Origin: an uncultured Bradyrhizobium sp.
Lineage (GTDB): Bacteria; Pseudomonadota; Alphaproteobacteria; Rhizobiales; Xanthobacteraceae
NCBI RefSeq assembly: GCF_936943645.1
Contig: NZ_CAKZJO010000105.1
Span: forward strand, 1 to 64,000
Reading direction: 5' to 3'
DNA: 64,000 nucleotides
The notes beneath the pieces are model-generated. The model was not told the DNA's origin. It did no database searches and saw only the letters and a program-made list of their open reading frames with translations. The translations under genes were made by a program, and so were the position numbers. Each line of letters starts with the position of its first letter. Position 1 is the stretch's first letter. Positions 38,126 through 46,855 of this stretch are shown here, one piece after another.

Positions 38126-39475
38126 ATGGCCGCCCGCACCAGCCGCGTGCTGCACCGCTCGCTCCGCGAAACGCCGCCCAAGGCGATCGGCGGCGAAGGC
38201 GTCTATCTCTTCGCCGAGGACGGACGGCGCGTGATCGACGCTTCCGGCGGCGCGGCCGTCTCCTGCCTCGGCCACCAGCATCCCCGCGTGATCGCCGCGA
38301 TGGCCAAGCAAGCCTCGACGCTGGCCTATGCGCACACCGCCTTCTTCTCGTCGGAGCCCGCCGAAGCCCTCGCCGAGACGCTGGTCGGCCATGAGCCCGG
38401 CGGCCTCGCCTACGCCTATTTCGTCAGCGGCGGATCGGAAGCGATCGAAGCCAGTATCAAGCTGGCGCGGCAATATTTCATCGAGCGCGGCGAACCCCAG
38501 CGGCAGCATTTCATCGCGCGGCGGCAGAGCTATCACGGCAACACGCTTGGCGCCCTCGCCGCCGGCGGCAACGCCTGGCGACGCGCGCCTTACGCGCCGC
38601 TGCTCTCGGCCGCCTTCAGCCACGTCACGCCGGCCTTCGCCTATCACGAGAAGCATGACGGCGAGTCCGATGCGCAATTCGTGGCGCGGCTGGCCGCGGA
38701 GCTCGAGGCCGAATTCCAGCGGCTTGGTCCGAACACGGTCGCAGCGTTCCTCGCCGAGCCTGTCGTCGGCGCCACCGCGGGCGCGGTGACCGCGCCGGAC
38801 GGCTACTTCAAGGCGGTGCGTGAGATCTGCGACCGGCACGGCGCCCTGCTCATCCTCGACGAGGTCATGTGCGGCATGGGGCGCACCGGCACCACGCATG
38901 CCTGGGAGCAGGAAGGCATCGCGCCCGACATCCAGGCCATCGCAAAGGGGCTCGGCGGCGGCTACCAGCCGATCGGTGCAATGCTCGCCAGCGGCAAGAT
39001 CATCGATACCATCCGCGCCGGTTCGGGCGCCTTCCAGCACGGGCATACTTACCTGGCCCATCCCCTCGCCTGCGCGGCCGCGCTCGCGGTGCAGGATGTG
39101 ATCCGGGAGGATCGCCTGCTCGACCGCGTGAAGGAGCGCGGCAAGCAGCTCGAGCAGCGGCTGACCGAGCGCTTCGGCAATCATCGCCATGTCGGCGACA
39201 TCAGGGGCCGCGGCCTGTTCTGGGCGATCGAGCTGGTCGAGGATCGCGCCAGCCGCACTTCGTTCGATCCCGCGCTGAAGCTGAACCAGAGGATCAAGGC
39301 GGAGGCCTTCGCCAATGGACTCGGCTGCTATCCCGGCGGCGGCACCGTGGACGGCGTGCGCGGCGACCACGTGCTGCTGGCGCCGCCCTATATCGCCTCC
39401 GCCGACGAGATCGACCTGATCGTCGACAAGCTCGGCACGGCCGTCGACAACGTGTTGCGTAGTGTCAATCACTGA
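38126..39475 (+). CDS. class III aminotransferase (PLP-dependent)
   Basis: A 449-residue fold-type I aminotransferase. The PLP-binding lysine is Lys274 in AIAKGLGGGYQPIGAM, with LILDEVMCGMGRTG giving the aspartate that contacts PLP. The family transaminates omega-amino acids, beta-amino acids, taurine or diamines, usually to pyruvate or 2-oxoglutarate. It is tightly linked to the RpiR gene before it and the AapJ-type gene after it. The substrate is likely what the neighbouring importer brings in. Confidence 0.9.
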   Translation: MAARTSRVLHRSLRETPPKAIGGEGVYLFAEDGRRVIDASGGAAVSCLGHQHPRVIAAMAKQASTLAYAHTAFFSSEPAEALAETLVGHEPGGLAYAYFVSGGSEAIEASIKLARQYFIERGEPQRQHFIARRQSYHGNTLGALAAGGNAWRRAPYAPLLSAAFSHVTPAFAYHEKHDGESDAQFVARLAAELEAEFQRLGPNTVAAFLAEPVVGATAGAVTAPDGYFKAVREICDRHGALLILDEVMCGMGRTGTTHAWEQEGIAPDIQAIAKGLGGGYQPIGAMLASGKIIDTIRAGSGAFQHGHTYLAHPLACAAALAVQDVIREDRLLDRVKERGKQLEQRLTERFGNHRHVGDIRGRGLFWAIELVEDRASRTSFDPALKLNQRIKAEAFANGLGCYPGGGTVDGVRGDHVLLAPPYIASADEIDLIVDKLGTAVDNVLRSVNH

Positions 39476-39487
39476 GGGGAGAGTAGC

Positions 39488-40501
39488 ATGATGAGGAAAG
39501 TGGTTATCGCGGCGGGCGTGCTCGCTGCATCGACGGTCGTCGCATCCGCAGCGACGCTCGACACGGTGAAGAGCCGCGGCACGCTGGTGTGCGGCGTCAG
39601 CGCCGGCTTTGCCGGCTTCTCGGCGCCGGACTCGCAAGGCAATTACAAGGGTCTCGACGTCGATTATTGTCGCGCGCTCGCAGCCGGCGTGCTCGGCGAT
39701 CCCAACAAGGTGCGCTACGTCTCCCTGACGGCGCAGAACCGCTTCACCGCGCTGCAGTCGGGCGAGATCGACGTGCTTTACCGCAACTCGACGCAGACGT
39801 ACTTGCGCGGCGTGACGCTGGGCTTGCGGCAAGGCCCGATCAATTTCTACGACGGCCAGGGCTTCGTCGTGAAGAAGGATCTGGGCGTCAAGGACATCAA
39901 GGACCTCAAGGGCGCCACCGTCTGCGTGGCTCAGGGCACCACGCACGAGGTCACGCTCGGCGATTACGGCCGCGCCAATGGCATCGACTGGAAGCCGCTG
40001 GTGTTCGACCGCGTCGACACCATGTACCAGACCTTCTTCGGCGGCCGCTGCGATGCCATGACCCAGGACGCCTCCGCGCTCGCCGGCGCCGTGACCACTG
40101 CGGCGCCGAACCCGGCCGACTACGTCGTGCTGCCGCAGACCATCAGCAAGGAGCCGCTCGGACCCTTCACCCGCAACGGCGACGAGGTCTGGAGCGACAT
40201 CATCACCTGGCTGCATTACGGCCTGATCGAGGCCGAGGAGCTCGGCGTCACGCAAGGCAACGTCGAAGAGATGGCGAAGTCGCAGGTACCCGCGATCCAG
40301 CGCCTGCTCGGTGCCTCCGGCGACCTCGGCTCGCGGCTTGGGCTCGACAACAAATGGCTGGTGACTGCGATCAAGGCCACCGGCAATTACGGCGAGATCT
40401 ACGAGCGCAATGTCGGCAAGGCGAGCCCGCTCAAGCTCGATCGCGGCCTCAACGGCCTCTGGAGCAAGGGCGGCTTGATGTACGCCGTGCCGTTCAAGTA
40501 A
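39488..40501 (+). CDS. aapJ: general L-amino acid ABC transporter substrate-binding protein AapJ-like
   Basis: A 337-residue periplasmic protein. The N terminus is a Sec signal (MMRKVVIAAGVLAASTVVASA), probably cut near residue 21. The mature part has TLDTVKSRGTLVCGVSAGFAGFS and GLDVDYCRALAAGVLGD, hallmarks of the AapJ/BztA binding proteins. It would deliver amino acids to AapQ/AapM, although encoded on the other strand. An ATPase gene aapP is not in the cluster. Confidence 0.9.
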   Translation: MMRKVVIAAGVLAASTVVASAATLDTVKSRGTLVCGVSAGFAGFSAPDSQGNYKGLDVDYCRALAAGVLGDPNKVRYVSLTAQNRFTALQSGEIDVLYRNSTQTYLRGVTLGLRQGPINFYDGQGFVVKKDLGVKDIKDLKGATVCVAQGTTHEVTLGDYGRANGIDWKPLVFDRVDTMYQTFFGGRCDAMTQDASALAGAVTTAAPNPADYVVLPQTISKEPLGPFTRNGDEVWSDIITWLHYGLIEAEELGVTQGNVEEMAKSQVPAIQRLLGASGDLGSRLGLDNKWLVTAIKATGNYGEIYERNVGKASPLKLDRGLNGLWSKGGLMYAVPFK

Positions 40502-40508
40502 GGAGTTC

Positions 40509-40643
40509 ACCTCTCCCCGCCTGCGGGGAGAGGTCGACAGCGCAGCGGTCGGGTGAAGGGGGGCTCTCCGCGAGTCCAACTCTCACCGTCCCCGCGGAGA
40601 CTCCCCCTCACCCCGACCCTTTCCCCGCAAGCGGGGCGAGGGA
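40509..40643. repeat. palindromic repeat, family C copy 2
   Basis: Starts CCTCTCCCCGCctGCGGGGAGAGG, contains GGCTCTCCGCGAGTCCAACTCTCACCG and ends CCCCGCAAGCGGGGCGAGG. The same pieces appear, reversed, at 58130-58270, with a fragment at 5962-5991. It fills the gap between aapJ and the racemase-like gene. Confidence 0.85.
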
Positions 40644-40656
40644 GACGAGACATCCC

Positions 40657-41295
40657 ATGCGCATCGCCCTGATCCACGCCCTCAAGCACTCCATCGCTCC
40701 GATCGAAGCGGCGTTTGCCAAGGCCTGGCCACAGGCGCGGTTGATGAACCTGCTCGATGACAGCCTGTCGGCGGATCTGGCCCGCGACGGCACGCTCAAC
40801 GACGTCATGACCGAGCGCTTCCTGGCGCTCGGCGATTATGCTGCGGCGACAGGCGCGAACGGAATTCTGTTCACCTGCTCGGCTTTCGGCCCCTGCATCG
40901 AGGCGGTCGCGCGCGCGCATGCGCCGATGCCGGTGCTGAAGCCGAATGAGGCCATGATCGAGCGCGCGGTGACGATGGGCAAGCGCATCGGCCTGCTCTC
41001 GACCTTCCCGCCGACGCTGGTGTCGATGCCGCCGGAATTCCCGGCCTCGGTCCAGATCGTGCCGAAGCTTGCCGAGGGCGCCCTGGCGGCGCTCGACCGA
41101 GGCGACCGCGCCACGCACGACCGGCTGATCGTTGAAGCGTCCAAGGACCTGCACGATTGCGATGTCATCGCGCTGGCCCAGTTCAGCATCGCGGCGACCG
41201 CGCCGCTGGTCGCGGAGGCCACCGGACGTCCCGTCGTGACCACGCCGGACAGCGCCGTCGACAAGCTCATGATGCTGTTGAAAGCGACGGCTTAG
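40657..41295 (+). CDS. Asp/Glu/hydantoin racemase superfamily protein
   Basis: A 212-residue protein with the Asp/Glu racemase fold. The first cysteine site is present (FTCSAFGPC, Cys74 and Cys80), but where the second catalytic Cys is expected the sequence reads IALAQFSIAA, without cysteine. It may therefore be an isomerase, decarboxylase or lyase of this superfamily, and a true two-base racemase is less likely. It lies downstream of aapJ across a repeat. It may act on the same substrate as the aminotransferase. Confidence 0.75.
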   Translation: MRIALIHALKHSIAPIEAAFAKAWPQARLMNLLDDSLSADLARDGTLNDVMTERFLALGDYAAATGANGILFTCSAFGPCIEAVARAHAPMPVLKPNEAMIERAVTMGKRIGLLSTFPPTLVSMPPEFPASVQIVPKLAEGALAALDRGDRATHDRLIVEASKDLHDCDVIALAQFSIAATAPLVAEATGRPVVTTPDSAVDKLMMLLKATA

Positions 41296-41309
41296 GCACC
41301 GGGCTTTGT

Positions 41310-41939
41310 CTAGCGTCGCGTCGCCCTGATCGCGGCCGTGAGCGCGGCTTTGGTCTCGTTGACGAAATCCTCGACCAATTCCTCGCGCGTGGCGTGCGCG
41401 GCCTCGCCGGTGAACAGGCCCTGCTCGGCCAGCATCACCACCCCATGCAGTGCCGCCCAGATTTTGAGCGCTTGCCGTTCGCGCAAATAGCCGATGGCCG
41501 GCGCCTCCAGCGCTTCGATCACCAGCGAAAAGGTTTCCCGCGTGGCCGCGTACAGCTCGTTGCCCTTGACGGCGCAAGAGACGGTGCGGGACGCAAACAT
41601 CAAGCGATAGATGCCGTTGCGGCGCAGGCCGAACTCCAGTGTCGCCTGAGCCAGAAGCGACAACTTCGATTGCTTCGTCGGCTTTGCCATCGCCTCCCGC
41701 AAGATCACATTGAACTGCCGGAACGCCTCCGCCGTTGCCGCCGCGAGCAGAGCCTCCCGATCCGCAAAGTGACGATAAGGCGCCGGCTGCGACACGCCGA
41801 GCTGCTTCGCCAACGCCTTGATGCTGATCGCCTCGGCACCACCCTGCTCCGCCTCGCGCAGCGCGGCCTTGATCAGAGCATCGCGAAGATCGCCATGGTG
41901 GTAGGTGTTCGCGGGCTTGCGGGCGAGTTGTGAGCGCAT
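41310..41939 (-). CDS. TetR-family transcriptional regulator
   Basis: A 209-residue repressor. The N-terminal HTH (about 12-58) shows ISIKALAKQLGVSQPAPYRHFADREALL, and the C-terminal ligand domain has the WHG-type segment KIWAALHGVVMLAEQGL. It is divergent from the ferredoxin-P450 genes and probably represses them. The ATG at 41939 (MRSQLARKP) was chosen; an in-frame ORF to 42098 would cover the ferredoxin start. Confidence 0.9.
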   Translation of the reverse strand: MRSQLARKPANTYHHGDLRDALIKAALREAEQGGAEAISIKALAKQLGVSQPAPYRHFADREALLAAATAEAFRQFNVILREAMAKPTKQSKLSLLAQATLEFGLRRNGIYRLMFASRTVSCAVKGNELYAATRETFSLVIEALEAPAIGYLRERQALKIWAALHGVVMLAEQGLFTGEAAHATREELVEDFVNETKAALTAAIRATRR

Positions 41940-41966
41940 GTCGCAGTCGAGCCTACAAGTTTGCCC

Positions 41967-41996
41967 TTGACAGGGGAAGGCCGGCGCGAATGTAAT
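41967..41996 (+). promoter_or_regulatory. promoter candidate for ferredoxin-P450 genes
   Basis: TTGACA (41967-41972) and TGTAAT (41991-41996) are separated by 18 bases in the gap between the TetR gene and the ferredoxin gene. It is the best sigma-70-like match in that gap. A TetR operator probably overlaps, but I see no convincing palindrome. Confidence 0.5.
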
Positions 41997-42096
41997 AGCA
42001 TATAACTTAAGGCCTGTGGCAAATGCCGCAGATAAAATTGACATGAGGAACGCGCCGCCCCGTGGGCTCCGCGCGCACACGACCGAGGATGCCGCC

Positions 42097-42306
42097 ATGA
42101 CCGAGCGACTGAGGGTTCACGTTGATCCCGACAAATGCCAGGGCCACGCGCGCTGCAAAGCACTCGCGCCGGAGCTTTTCGAGCTCGACGAATTCGGCAA
42201 CGCACACGAAGCCGGCGACGGCACGGTCCCGCCCGGGCTCGAAGACAAGGCCTGGCTTGCCAAATCCAACTGCCCGGAAATCGCAATCGATGTGATCGAG
42301 GAGTAG
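42097..42306 (+). CDS. small 3Fe-4S/4Fe-4S ferredoxin, P450 partner type
   Basis: A 69-residue ferredoxin. The cluster motif has the P450-associated form KCQGHARC, with a distant NCPE supplying the last cysteine, as in ferredoxins that pass electrons to bacterial P450s. GAGGATG precedes the ATG at 42097; an upstream in-frame ATG-like start at 42016 is less likely. It sits 57 bases upstream of the P450 gene. Confidence 0.88.
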   Translation: MTERLRVHVDPDKCQGHARCKALAPELFELDEFGNAHEAGDGTVPPGLEDKAWLAKSNCPEIAIDVIEE

Positions 42307-42363
42307 CGCGGCCTCCGCCGCCCCGCATCCTATCACCGAACACGAGCCAAGGGATTCCCCGAC

Positions 42364-43584
42364 ATGTCCGACGTCAGCCAGCCTGTCGCCCATCCGCCCG
42401 TCATCGACTGGGTCAACGATTTCGACCACACTGATCCGCAGTGGACGGAAGATCCATTTCCGATCTGGGACGAGCTACGCGCTGCAAGCCCGGTCGTGCA
42501 TACCGAACGCTTCCTCGGCTGCTACATGCCGACGACCTACGATGCCGTGCGTGAGATCGCCAACGATACCGAGCATTTCTCCTCGCGCCGCATCATCGTG
42601 CGCGACGTACGGCCGGAGATCGCGAGGAACGCCGCCCCGCCGATCACTTCCGACCCGCCCGTGCACAAGCCGGCCAAGCAGCTCCTGTTGCCGCCGTTCA
42701 CGCCGGACGCGATGAAGAAGCTGGAGCCGCGGATGCGCGCGATCTGCAACGAGCTGATCGACGGCTTCATCGCCGACGGCAAGGTCGACGCCGCCTCGCG
42801 CTACAGCAAGTACATCCCGGTTCGGGCGATCGCGCACATGCTCGGCATTCCCGAGAGCGACAGCGATCTCTTCATCAACTGGATCCACATGATCCTCGAG
42901 CTCGGCATCAAGGACGAGACCAAGCTGCTCCAGGCCGTGCAGGAAATGAGCGCCTATTTCAGCACGCATATCGAGGAACGCAAGACCAGGCCGACCGACG
43001 ATCTCATCTCCTATCTGATGAACGCCAAGGACAAGGAGGGCCAGCCGCTGGAAGAGTCCCATGTGCTGGGCTCGCTACGCCTGCTCCTGATCGCCGGCAT
43101 CGACACCACCTGGAGCGCGATCGGGTCCTCGCTCTGGCATCTGGCAAAAGTCCCGGCCGACCGCGAGCGGCTGATCGCCGAACCGAACCTGATCCCGAAC
43201 GCGGTGGAGGAACTGCTGCGCGCCTATTCGCCGGTGACGATGGCCCGCGAGGTCGTCAAGGACACCGCGATCTCGGGCTGCCCGGTCAAGGCGGGCAACA
43301 TGGTGTTGCTGTCCTTCCCGGCCGCCAATCGCGATCCCAAGATGTTTCCGGACGCTGACAAAGTCGTGATTGATCGTCGGGAGAACCGCCATGCCGCTTT
43401 CGGCCTCGGCATCCATCGCTGCGTGGGTTCCAATCTCGCGCGCATGGAGATGCAGGTTGCGCTGGAGGAATGGCTGAAGCGCATTCCGGACTTCCGGCTC
43501 GATCCGGCAGGCACGGTGACCTGGTCGCAGGGCACGGTGCGGGGCCCTCGCCAGTTGCCATTTCTGCTGGGAAAGGCGATGTAG
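42364..43584 (+). CDS. cytochrome P450
   Basis: A 406-residue soluble P450. The heme ligand Cys353 lies in FGLGIHRCVG, the I-helix oxygen-binding motif is AGIDTT, and the ExxR motif is EELLR. It should hydroxylate a small organic substrate using electrons from the adjacent ferredoxin; a ferredoxin reductase is not encoded nearby. The MHS transporter gene 30 bases downstream may import the substrate. Substrate class is unknown; terpenoid, fatty acid or aromatic compounds are typical. Confidence 0.92.
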   Translation: MSDVSQPVAHPPVIDWVNDFDHTDPQWTEDPFPIWDELRAASPVVHTERFLGCYMPTTYDAVREIANDTEHFSSRRIIVRDVRPEIARNAAPPITSDPPVHKPAKQLLLPPFTPDAMKKLEPRMRAICNELIDGFIADGKVDAASRYSKYIPVRAIAHMLGIPESDSDLFINWIHMILELGIKDETKLLQAVQEMSAYFSTHIEERKTRPTDDLISYLMNAKDKEGQPLEESHVLGSLRLLLIAGIDTTWSAIGSSLWHLAKVPADRERLIAEPNLIPNAVEELLRAYSPVTMAREVVKDTAISGCPVKAGNMVLLSFPAANRDPKMFPDADKVVIDRRENRHAAFGLGIHRCVGSNLARMEMQVALEEWLKRIPDFRLDPAGTVTWSQGTVRGPRQLPFLLGKAM

Positions 43585-43614
43585 GCCTTTCCAAACAGCG
43601 ACGAAGGGCCGGAC

Positions 43615-44937
43615 GTGACTGAGCAAGCAACCCACCCGGCCCCTGACCACATCGACCTCGCCGATGCCAAGCGCCGGATCAAGGCGATCTTCATCGGCTC
43701 GATCGGCAATCTCGTCGAGTGGTACGACTTCTACGCCTACACGGCCTTCGCGCTCTATTTCGCCCCCGCCTTCTTCCCCGGCACCGACCCTGTCGTCCAG
43801 CAATTGAACGTCGCCGTCGTTTTCGCGGCGACCTTCCTGATGCGCCCCCTGGGCGGCTGGTTCTTCGGCTATCTCGCCGACCATTTCGGCCGACGCATCT
43901 CGCTGACGCTTTCCGTGGTCTTCATGTGCTTCGGTTCGCTGATCATCGCGCTGACGCCGACTTATGCAACGATCGGGTTCGCCGCGCCGGTGATCCTCGC
44001 CCTTGCACGCATTATCGAGGGCCTCAGCCTCGGCGGCGAATATGGCGCCAGCGCCACCTATCTCAGCGAAGTCGCCGATCCCAAGCACCGCGGCTTCTAT
44101 TCCAGCTTCCAATACGTCACCTTGATCGGCGGCCAGCTCACTGCGATCATCGTGCTGCTGCTCCTGCAAAAGGTCTTCCTCACCCCGGAAGAGCTGAAGG
44201 CCTGGGGCTGGCGCATCCCGTTCGCCATCGGCGCGGCGCTTGCGATCTTTGCCGCGGTGATGCGGCGTGGCTTGCACGAGACCGAGGCGTTCGAGGAAGC
44301 CAAGAAGGTCGTGAAGCCGACTGGCTCGATCGCCAATCTGCTGCGCTATCCGCGCGAGTTGCTGCTGGTGGTCGGCCTCACCGCGGGCGGCACTGCCGCA
44401 TTCTACACCTTCACCACCTACATGCAGACTTTCGTCAAGCTTTCGGTCGGCTTGACCGAGGACCAGACCACCCTGGTGATCTTCGGCACCTTGATCTTTG
44501 CGACCATCCTGCAGCCGATCTATGGCGCCCTCTCCGACAAGATCGGGCGCAAGCCGCTGCTGATCTTCTTCGGCGTCGCCGGCACGCTCGCAACCGTACC
44601 ACTGTTGATGACGCTGAAGGAGACCAAATCGCCCTTCGTCGCGTTCATCCTGATCTGCTGCGCCTGGCTGTTCGTCGCCGGCTACACCTCGATCAACGCC
44701 GTGGTGAAAGCCGAGCTGTTTCCGACCAACGTCCGCGCGCTCGGCGTCGGCCTGCCCTATGCGATCACGGTCTCGATCTTCGGCGGCACCGCTCCGGCGA
44801 TCGCGCTCTACTTCAAGAGCATCGGGCACGAAGACTGGTTCTACTATTATCTCGCCGGAATCATCTGTCTGTCGCTGATCATCTATTCCACCATGCGCGA
44901 CACCAAGCACGCCTCCGCCATGCACCGCCACGAGTAG
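43615..44937 (+). CDS. MFS transporter, metabolite:H+ symporter family (KgtP/ShiA type)
   Basis: A 440-residue transporter with 12 predicted TM segments. Family marks are IGSIGNLVEWYDFYAYTAFAL at the start, GYLADHFGRR in loop 2-3 and a second-half copy GALSDKIGRKP. MHS transporters bring in dicarboxylates, 2-oxoglutarate, shikimate or betaine-like compounds with protons. It starts with GTG. It lies directly after the P450 gene and is likely part of the same operon. Confidence 0.88.
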   Translation: MTEQATHPAPDHIDLADAKRRIKAIFIGSIGNLVEWYDFYAYTAFALYFAPAFFPGTDPVVQQLNVAVVFAATFLMRPLGGWFFGYLADHFGRRISLTLSVVFMCFGSLIIALTPTYATIGFAAPVILALARIIEGLSLGGEYGASATYLSEVADPKHRGFYSSFQYVTLIGGQLTAIIVLLLLQKVFLTPEELKAWGWRIPFAIGAALAIFAAVMRRGLHETEAFEEAKKVVKPTGSIANLLRYPRELLLVVGLTAGGTAAFYTFTTYMQTFVKLSVGLTEDQTTLVIFGTLIFATILQPIYGALSDKIGRKPLLIFFGVAGTLATVPLLMTLKETKSPFVAFILICCAWLFVAGYTSINAVVKAELFPTNVRALGVGLPYAITVSIFGGTAPAIALYFKSIGHEDWFYYYLAGIICLSLIIYSTMRDTKHASAMHRHE

Positions 44938-44940
44938 CCA

Positions 44941-45603
44941 ATGTCCGACGACAACGAGCCGCCCGACAGCAAGCTGACCCGCACCAAGCAGAAATGGGCG
45001 CGCGAGGGCCGCTTTCTCACCGGCAAGGTCACGCGGCCGGAAGATCAGCGCCTGCCGCCCGGTCAGCACCTCACCAAGGACTGGCCCGTGCTCGACCTCG
45101 GCGTCCTGCCGCCGATATCGCGCGAGCGCTGGCGCCTCGACGTCTACGGCGCGGTCGAGACCCCCGTGTTCTGGACCTTTGCCGAATTCACGGCGCAGAA
45201 GCAGGCCCGGTTCACCTCTGACATCCATTGCGTGACGACCTGGTCGCGTTACGACAACGAATGGGAAGGGCTCGCCACGCGCGAGCTGCTCGCAGCCTGC
45301 CAGCCACGCGAGGATGCGCGCTTCGTGACGCTGCATTCCTATGACGGCTATACCACCAATCTCGCGCTGGAAGACTTTGCCGCAGAAGATGCGCTGCTCG
45401 CCCATAGCTGGTCCGGCCAGCCGCTGACCGAAGAGCATGGCGGCCCGGTGCGGCTGGTCGTGCCGCATCTGTATTTCTGGAAGAGTGCCAAATGGCTCCA
45501 AGCCATCGAATTCCTCACCGAGGACGCGCCGGGCTTCTGGGAGGTCCGCGGCTATCATAACCGCGGCGATCCCTGGGCCGAGCAGCGCTATTCGAACGAT
45601 TAG
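44941..45603 (+). CDS. sulfite-oxidase-like molybdopterin oxidoreductase
   Basis: A 220-residue protein of the small cytoplasmic sulfite-oxidase-like (YuiH-type) group. The molybdenum-ligand cysteine is in DIHCVTTWSRYDNEWEG (about 99-115). VVPHLYFWKSAKWLQAIEF is the family's cofactor-binding segment. No signal peptide is seen, unlike periplasmic MsrP. It probably reduces or oxidises a small molecule with molybdenum cofactor; the substrate is unknown. It starts three bases after the transporter gene stop. Confidence 0.85.
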   Translation: MSDDNEPPDSKLTRTKQKWAREGRFLTGKVTRPEDQRLPPGQHLTKDWPVLDLGVLPPISRERWRLDVYGAVETPVFWTFAEFTAQKQARFTSDIHCVTTWSRYDNEWEGLATRELLAACQPREDARFVTLHSYDGYTTNLALEDFAAEDALLAHSWSGQPLTEEHGGPVRLVVPHLYFWKSAKWLQAIEFLTEDAPGFWEVRGYHNRGDPWAEQRYSND

Positions 45604-45627
45604 AGTTCAACAGAACGGGGGAACCCC

Positions 45628-46851
45628 ATGCCCACGGAACGCTTTCAGTTCACAGGCGAAGGCGGCCATCAGCTCGCGGCCGCGCTGGAGTTGCCGGACG
45701 GCGAGCCCGCGGCCTACGCGCTGTTCGCGCATTGCTTCACCTGCGGCAAGGATGCGCTGGCGGCCAAGCGCATTGCGGTCGCGCTCGCCACCAAGGGCAT
45801 TGCGGTGCTGCGCTTCGATTTCACCGGGCTTGGATCGAGTGAAGGCGATTTCGCCAATTCGACGTTCTCCTCCAACGTCGCCGATCTCGTCCGCGCAGCG
45901 GACCATCTGCGCCAGATCCGGAAAGCGCCGTCCCTGCTGATCGGCCACAGCCTCGGCGGCGCCGCGATCCTTGCTGCAGCCGGCCAGATTCCCGAAGCAC
46001 GCGCCGTCGTGACCATCGCGGCGCCATCCGATCCCGCACACGTCACGGGCCTGTTCAAGGAGCATCTCGACAACATCCGCGCGCAAGGCGAGGTCGAGGT
46101 GTCGCTTGCGGGCCGTCCGTTTCGGATCAGGCGCGAATTCGTCGACGATGTCGCCGAGCACGAGCTGATGAAGGACATCACCGGTCTTCACAAGGCGCTG
46201 CTGATCCTGCAGTCCCCCGTCGACGACACCGTCGGGATCGACAATGCAACGAAGATCTTCGTTGCCGCGAAGCACCCCAAAAGCTTCGTCTCGCTCGACC
46301 ATGCCGATCATTTGCTGACCAAACCAGCCGATGCGCTCTATGCGGCCGACGTGATTGCAGCCTGGGTTAGCCGCTACATCGACACGGCGCCCCCCGCGAA
46401 GACGATGGACCTCCCGGAGGAGCCGCGGAAGGTCGTGGTGCAAGAGACCCGCAAGAGCAAGTTCAATCAGCTCATCACCGTCGGCCCCCATCACCTCGTC
46501 GCGGACGAGCCGGTCGCGGCCGGTGGAGAGGATGCAGGGCCGGGCCCATACGACTTCCTGCTGGCTGGCCTCGGGGCCTGCACCTCCATGACCATGCGTC
46601 TCTATGCCGACCGCAAATCGCTGCCGCTCGACCGCGTCACCGTCACGCTGAAGCATTCCAAGATCTACGCCAAGGACTGTGCGGAGTGCGAGACGCGCGA
46701 GGGCATGCTCGACCAGATCGAACGCGACATCACGATCGACGGCGCACTCGATGCCGAGCAGCGCAAGAAGCTGATGGAGATCGCGGACAAGTGCCCGGTG
46801 CACCGGACCCTGACGTCGGAGATCCGCATCGTGACGAAGGCCGTGGACTAG
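45628..46851 (+). CDS. alpha/beta hydrolase-OsmC fusion protein
   Basis: A 407-residue two-domain protein. The first 250 residues are an alpha/beta hydrolase with the nucleophile elbow GHSLGG near residue 109. The last 130 are an OsmC-like domain with catalytic cysteines in GLGACTSMTM and CPVHRTL. OsmC proteins reduce organic hydroperoxides, so the fusion may couple ester hydrolysis with peroxide detoxification. This arrangement is known in other proteobacteria. It may end the P450 operon. Confidence 0.9.
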   Translation: MPTERFQFTGEGGHQLAAALELPDGEPAAYALFAHCFTCGKDALAAKRIAVALATKGIAVLRFDFTGLGSSEGDFANSTFSSNVADLVRAADHLRQIRKAPSLLIGHSLGGAAILAAAGQIPEARAVVTIAAPSDPAHVTGLFKEHLDNIRAQGEVEVSLAGRPFRIRREFVDDVAEHELMKDITGLHKALLILQSPVDDTVGIDNATKIFVAAKHPKSFVSLDHADHLLTKPADALYAADVIAAWVSRYIDTAPPAKTMDLPEEPRKVVVQETRKSKFNQLITVGPHHLVADEPVAAGGEDAGPGPYDFLLAGLGACTSMTMRLYADRKSLPLDRVTVTLKHSKIYAKDCAECETREGMLDQIERDITIDGALDAEQRKKLMEIADKCPVHRTLTSEIRIVTKAVD

Positions 46852-46855
46852 CAGA

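Noticed and set aside
37760..40579. A 939-codon minus-strand frame.
   Set aside because: Antisense to the RpiR, aminotransferase and aapJ genes; no recognisable domain.
43075..45558. An 827-codon minus-strand frame.
   Set aside because: Antisense to the P450, MHS transporter and sulfite-oxidase-like genes; low-complexity charged composition.
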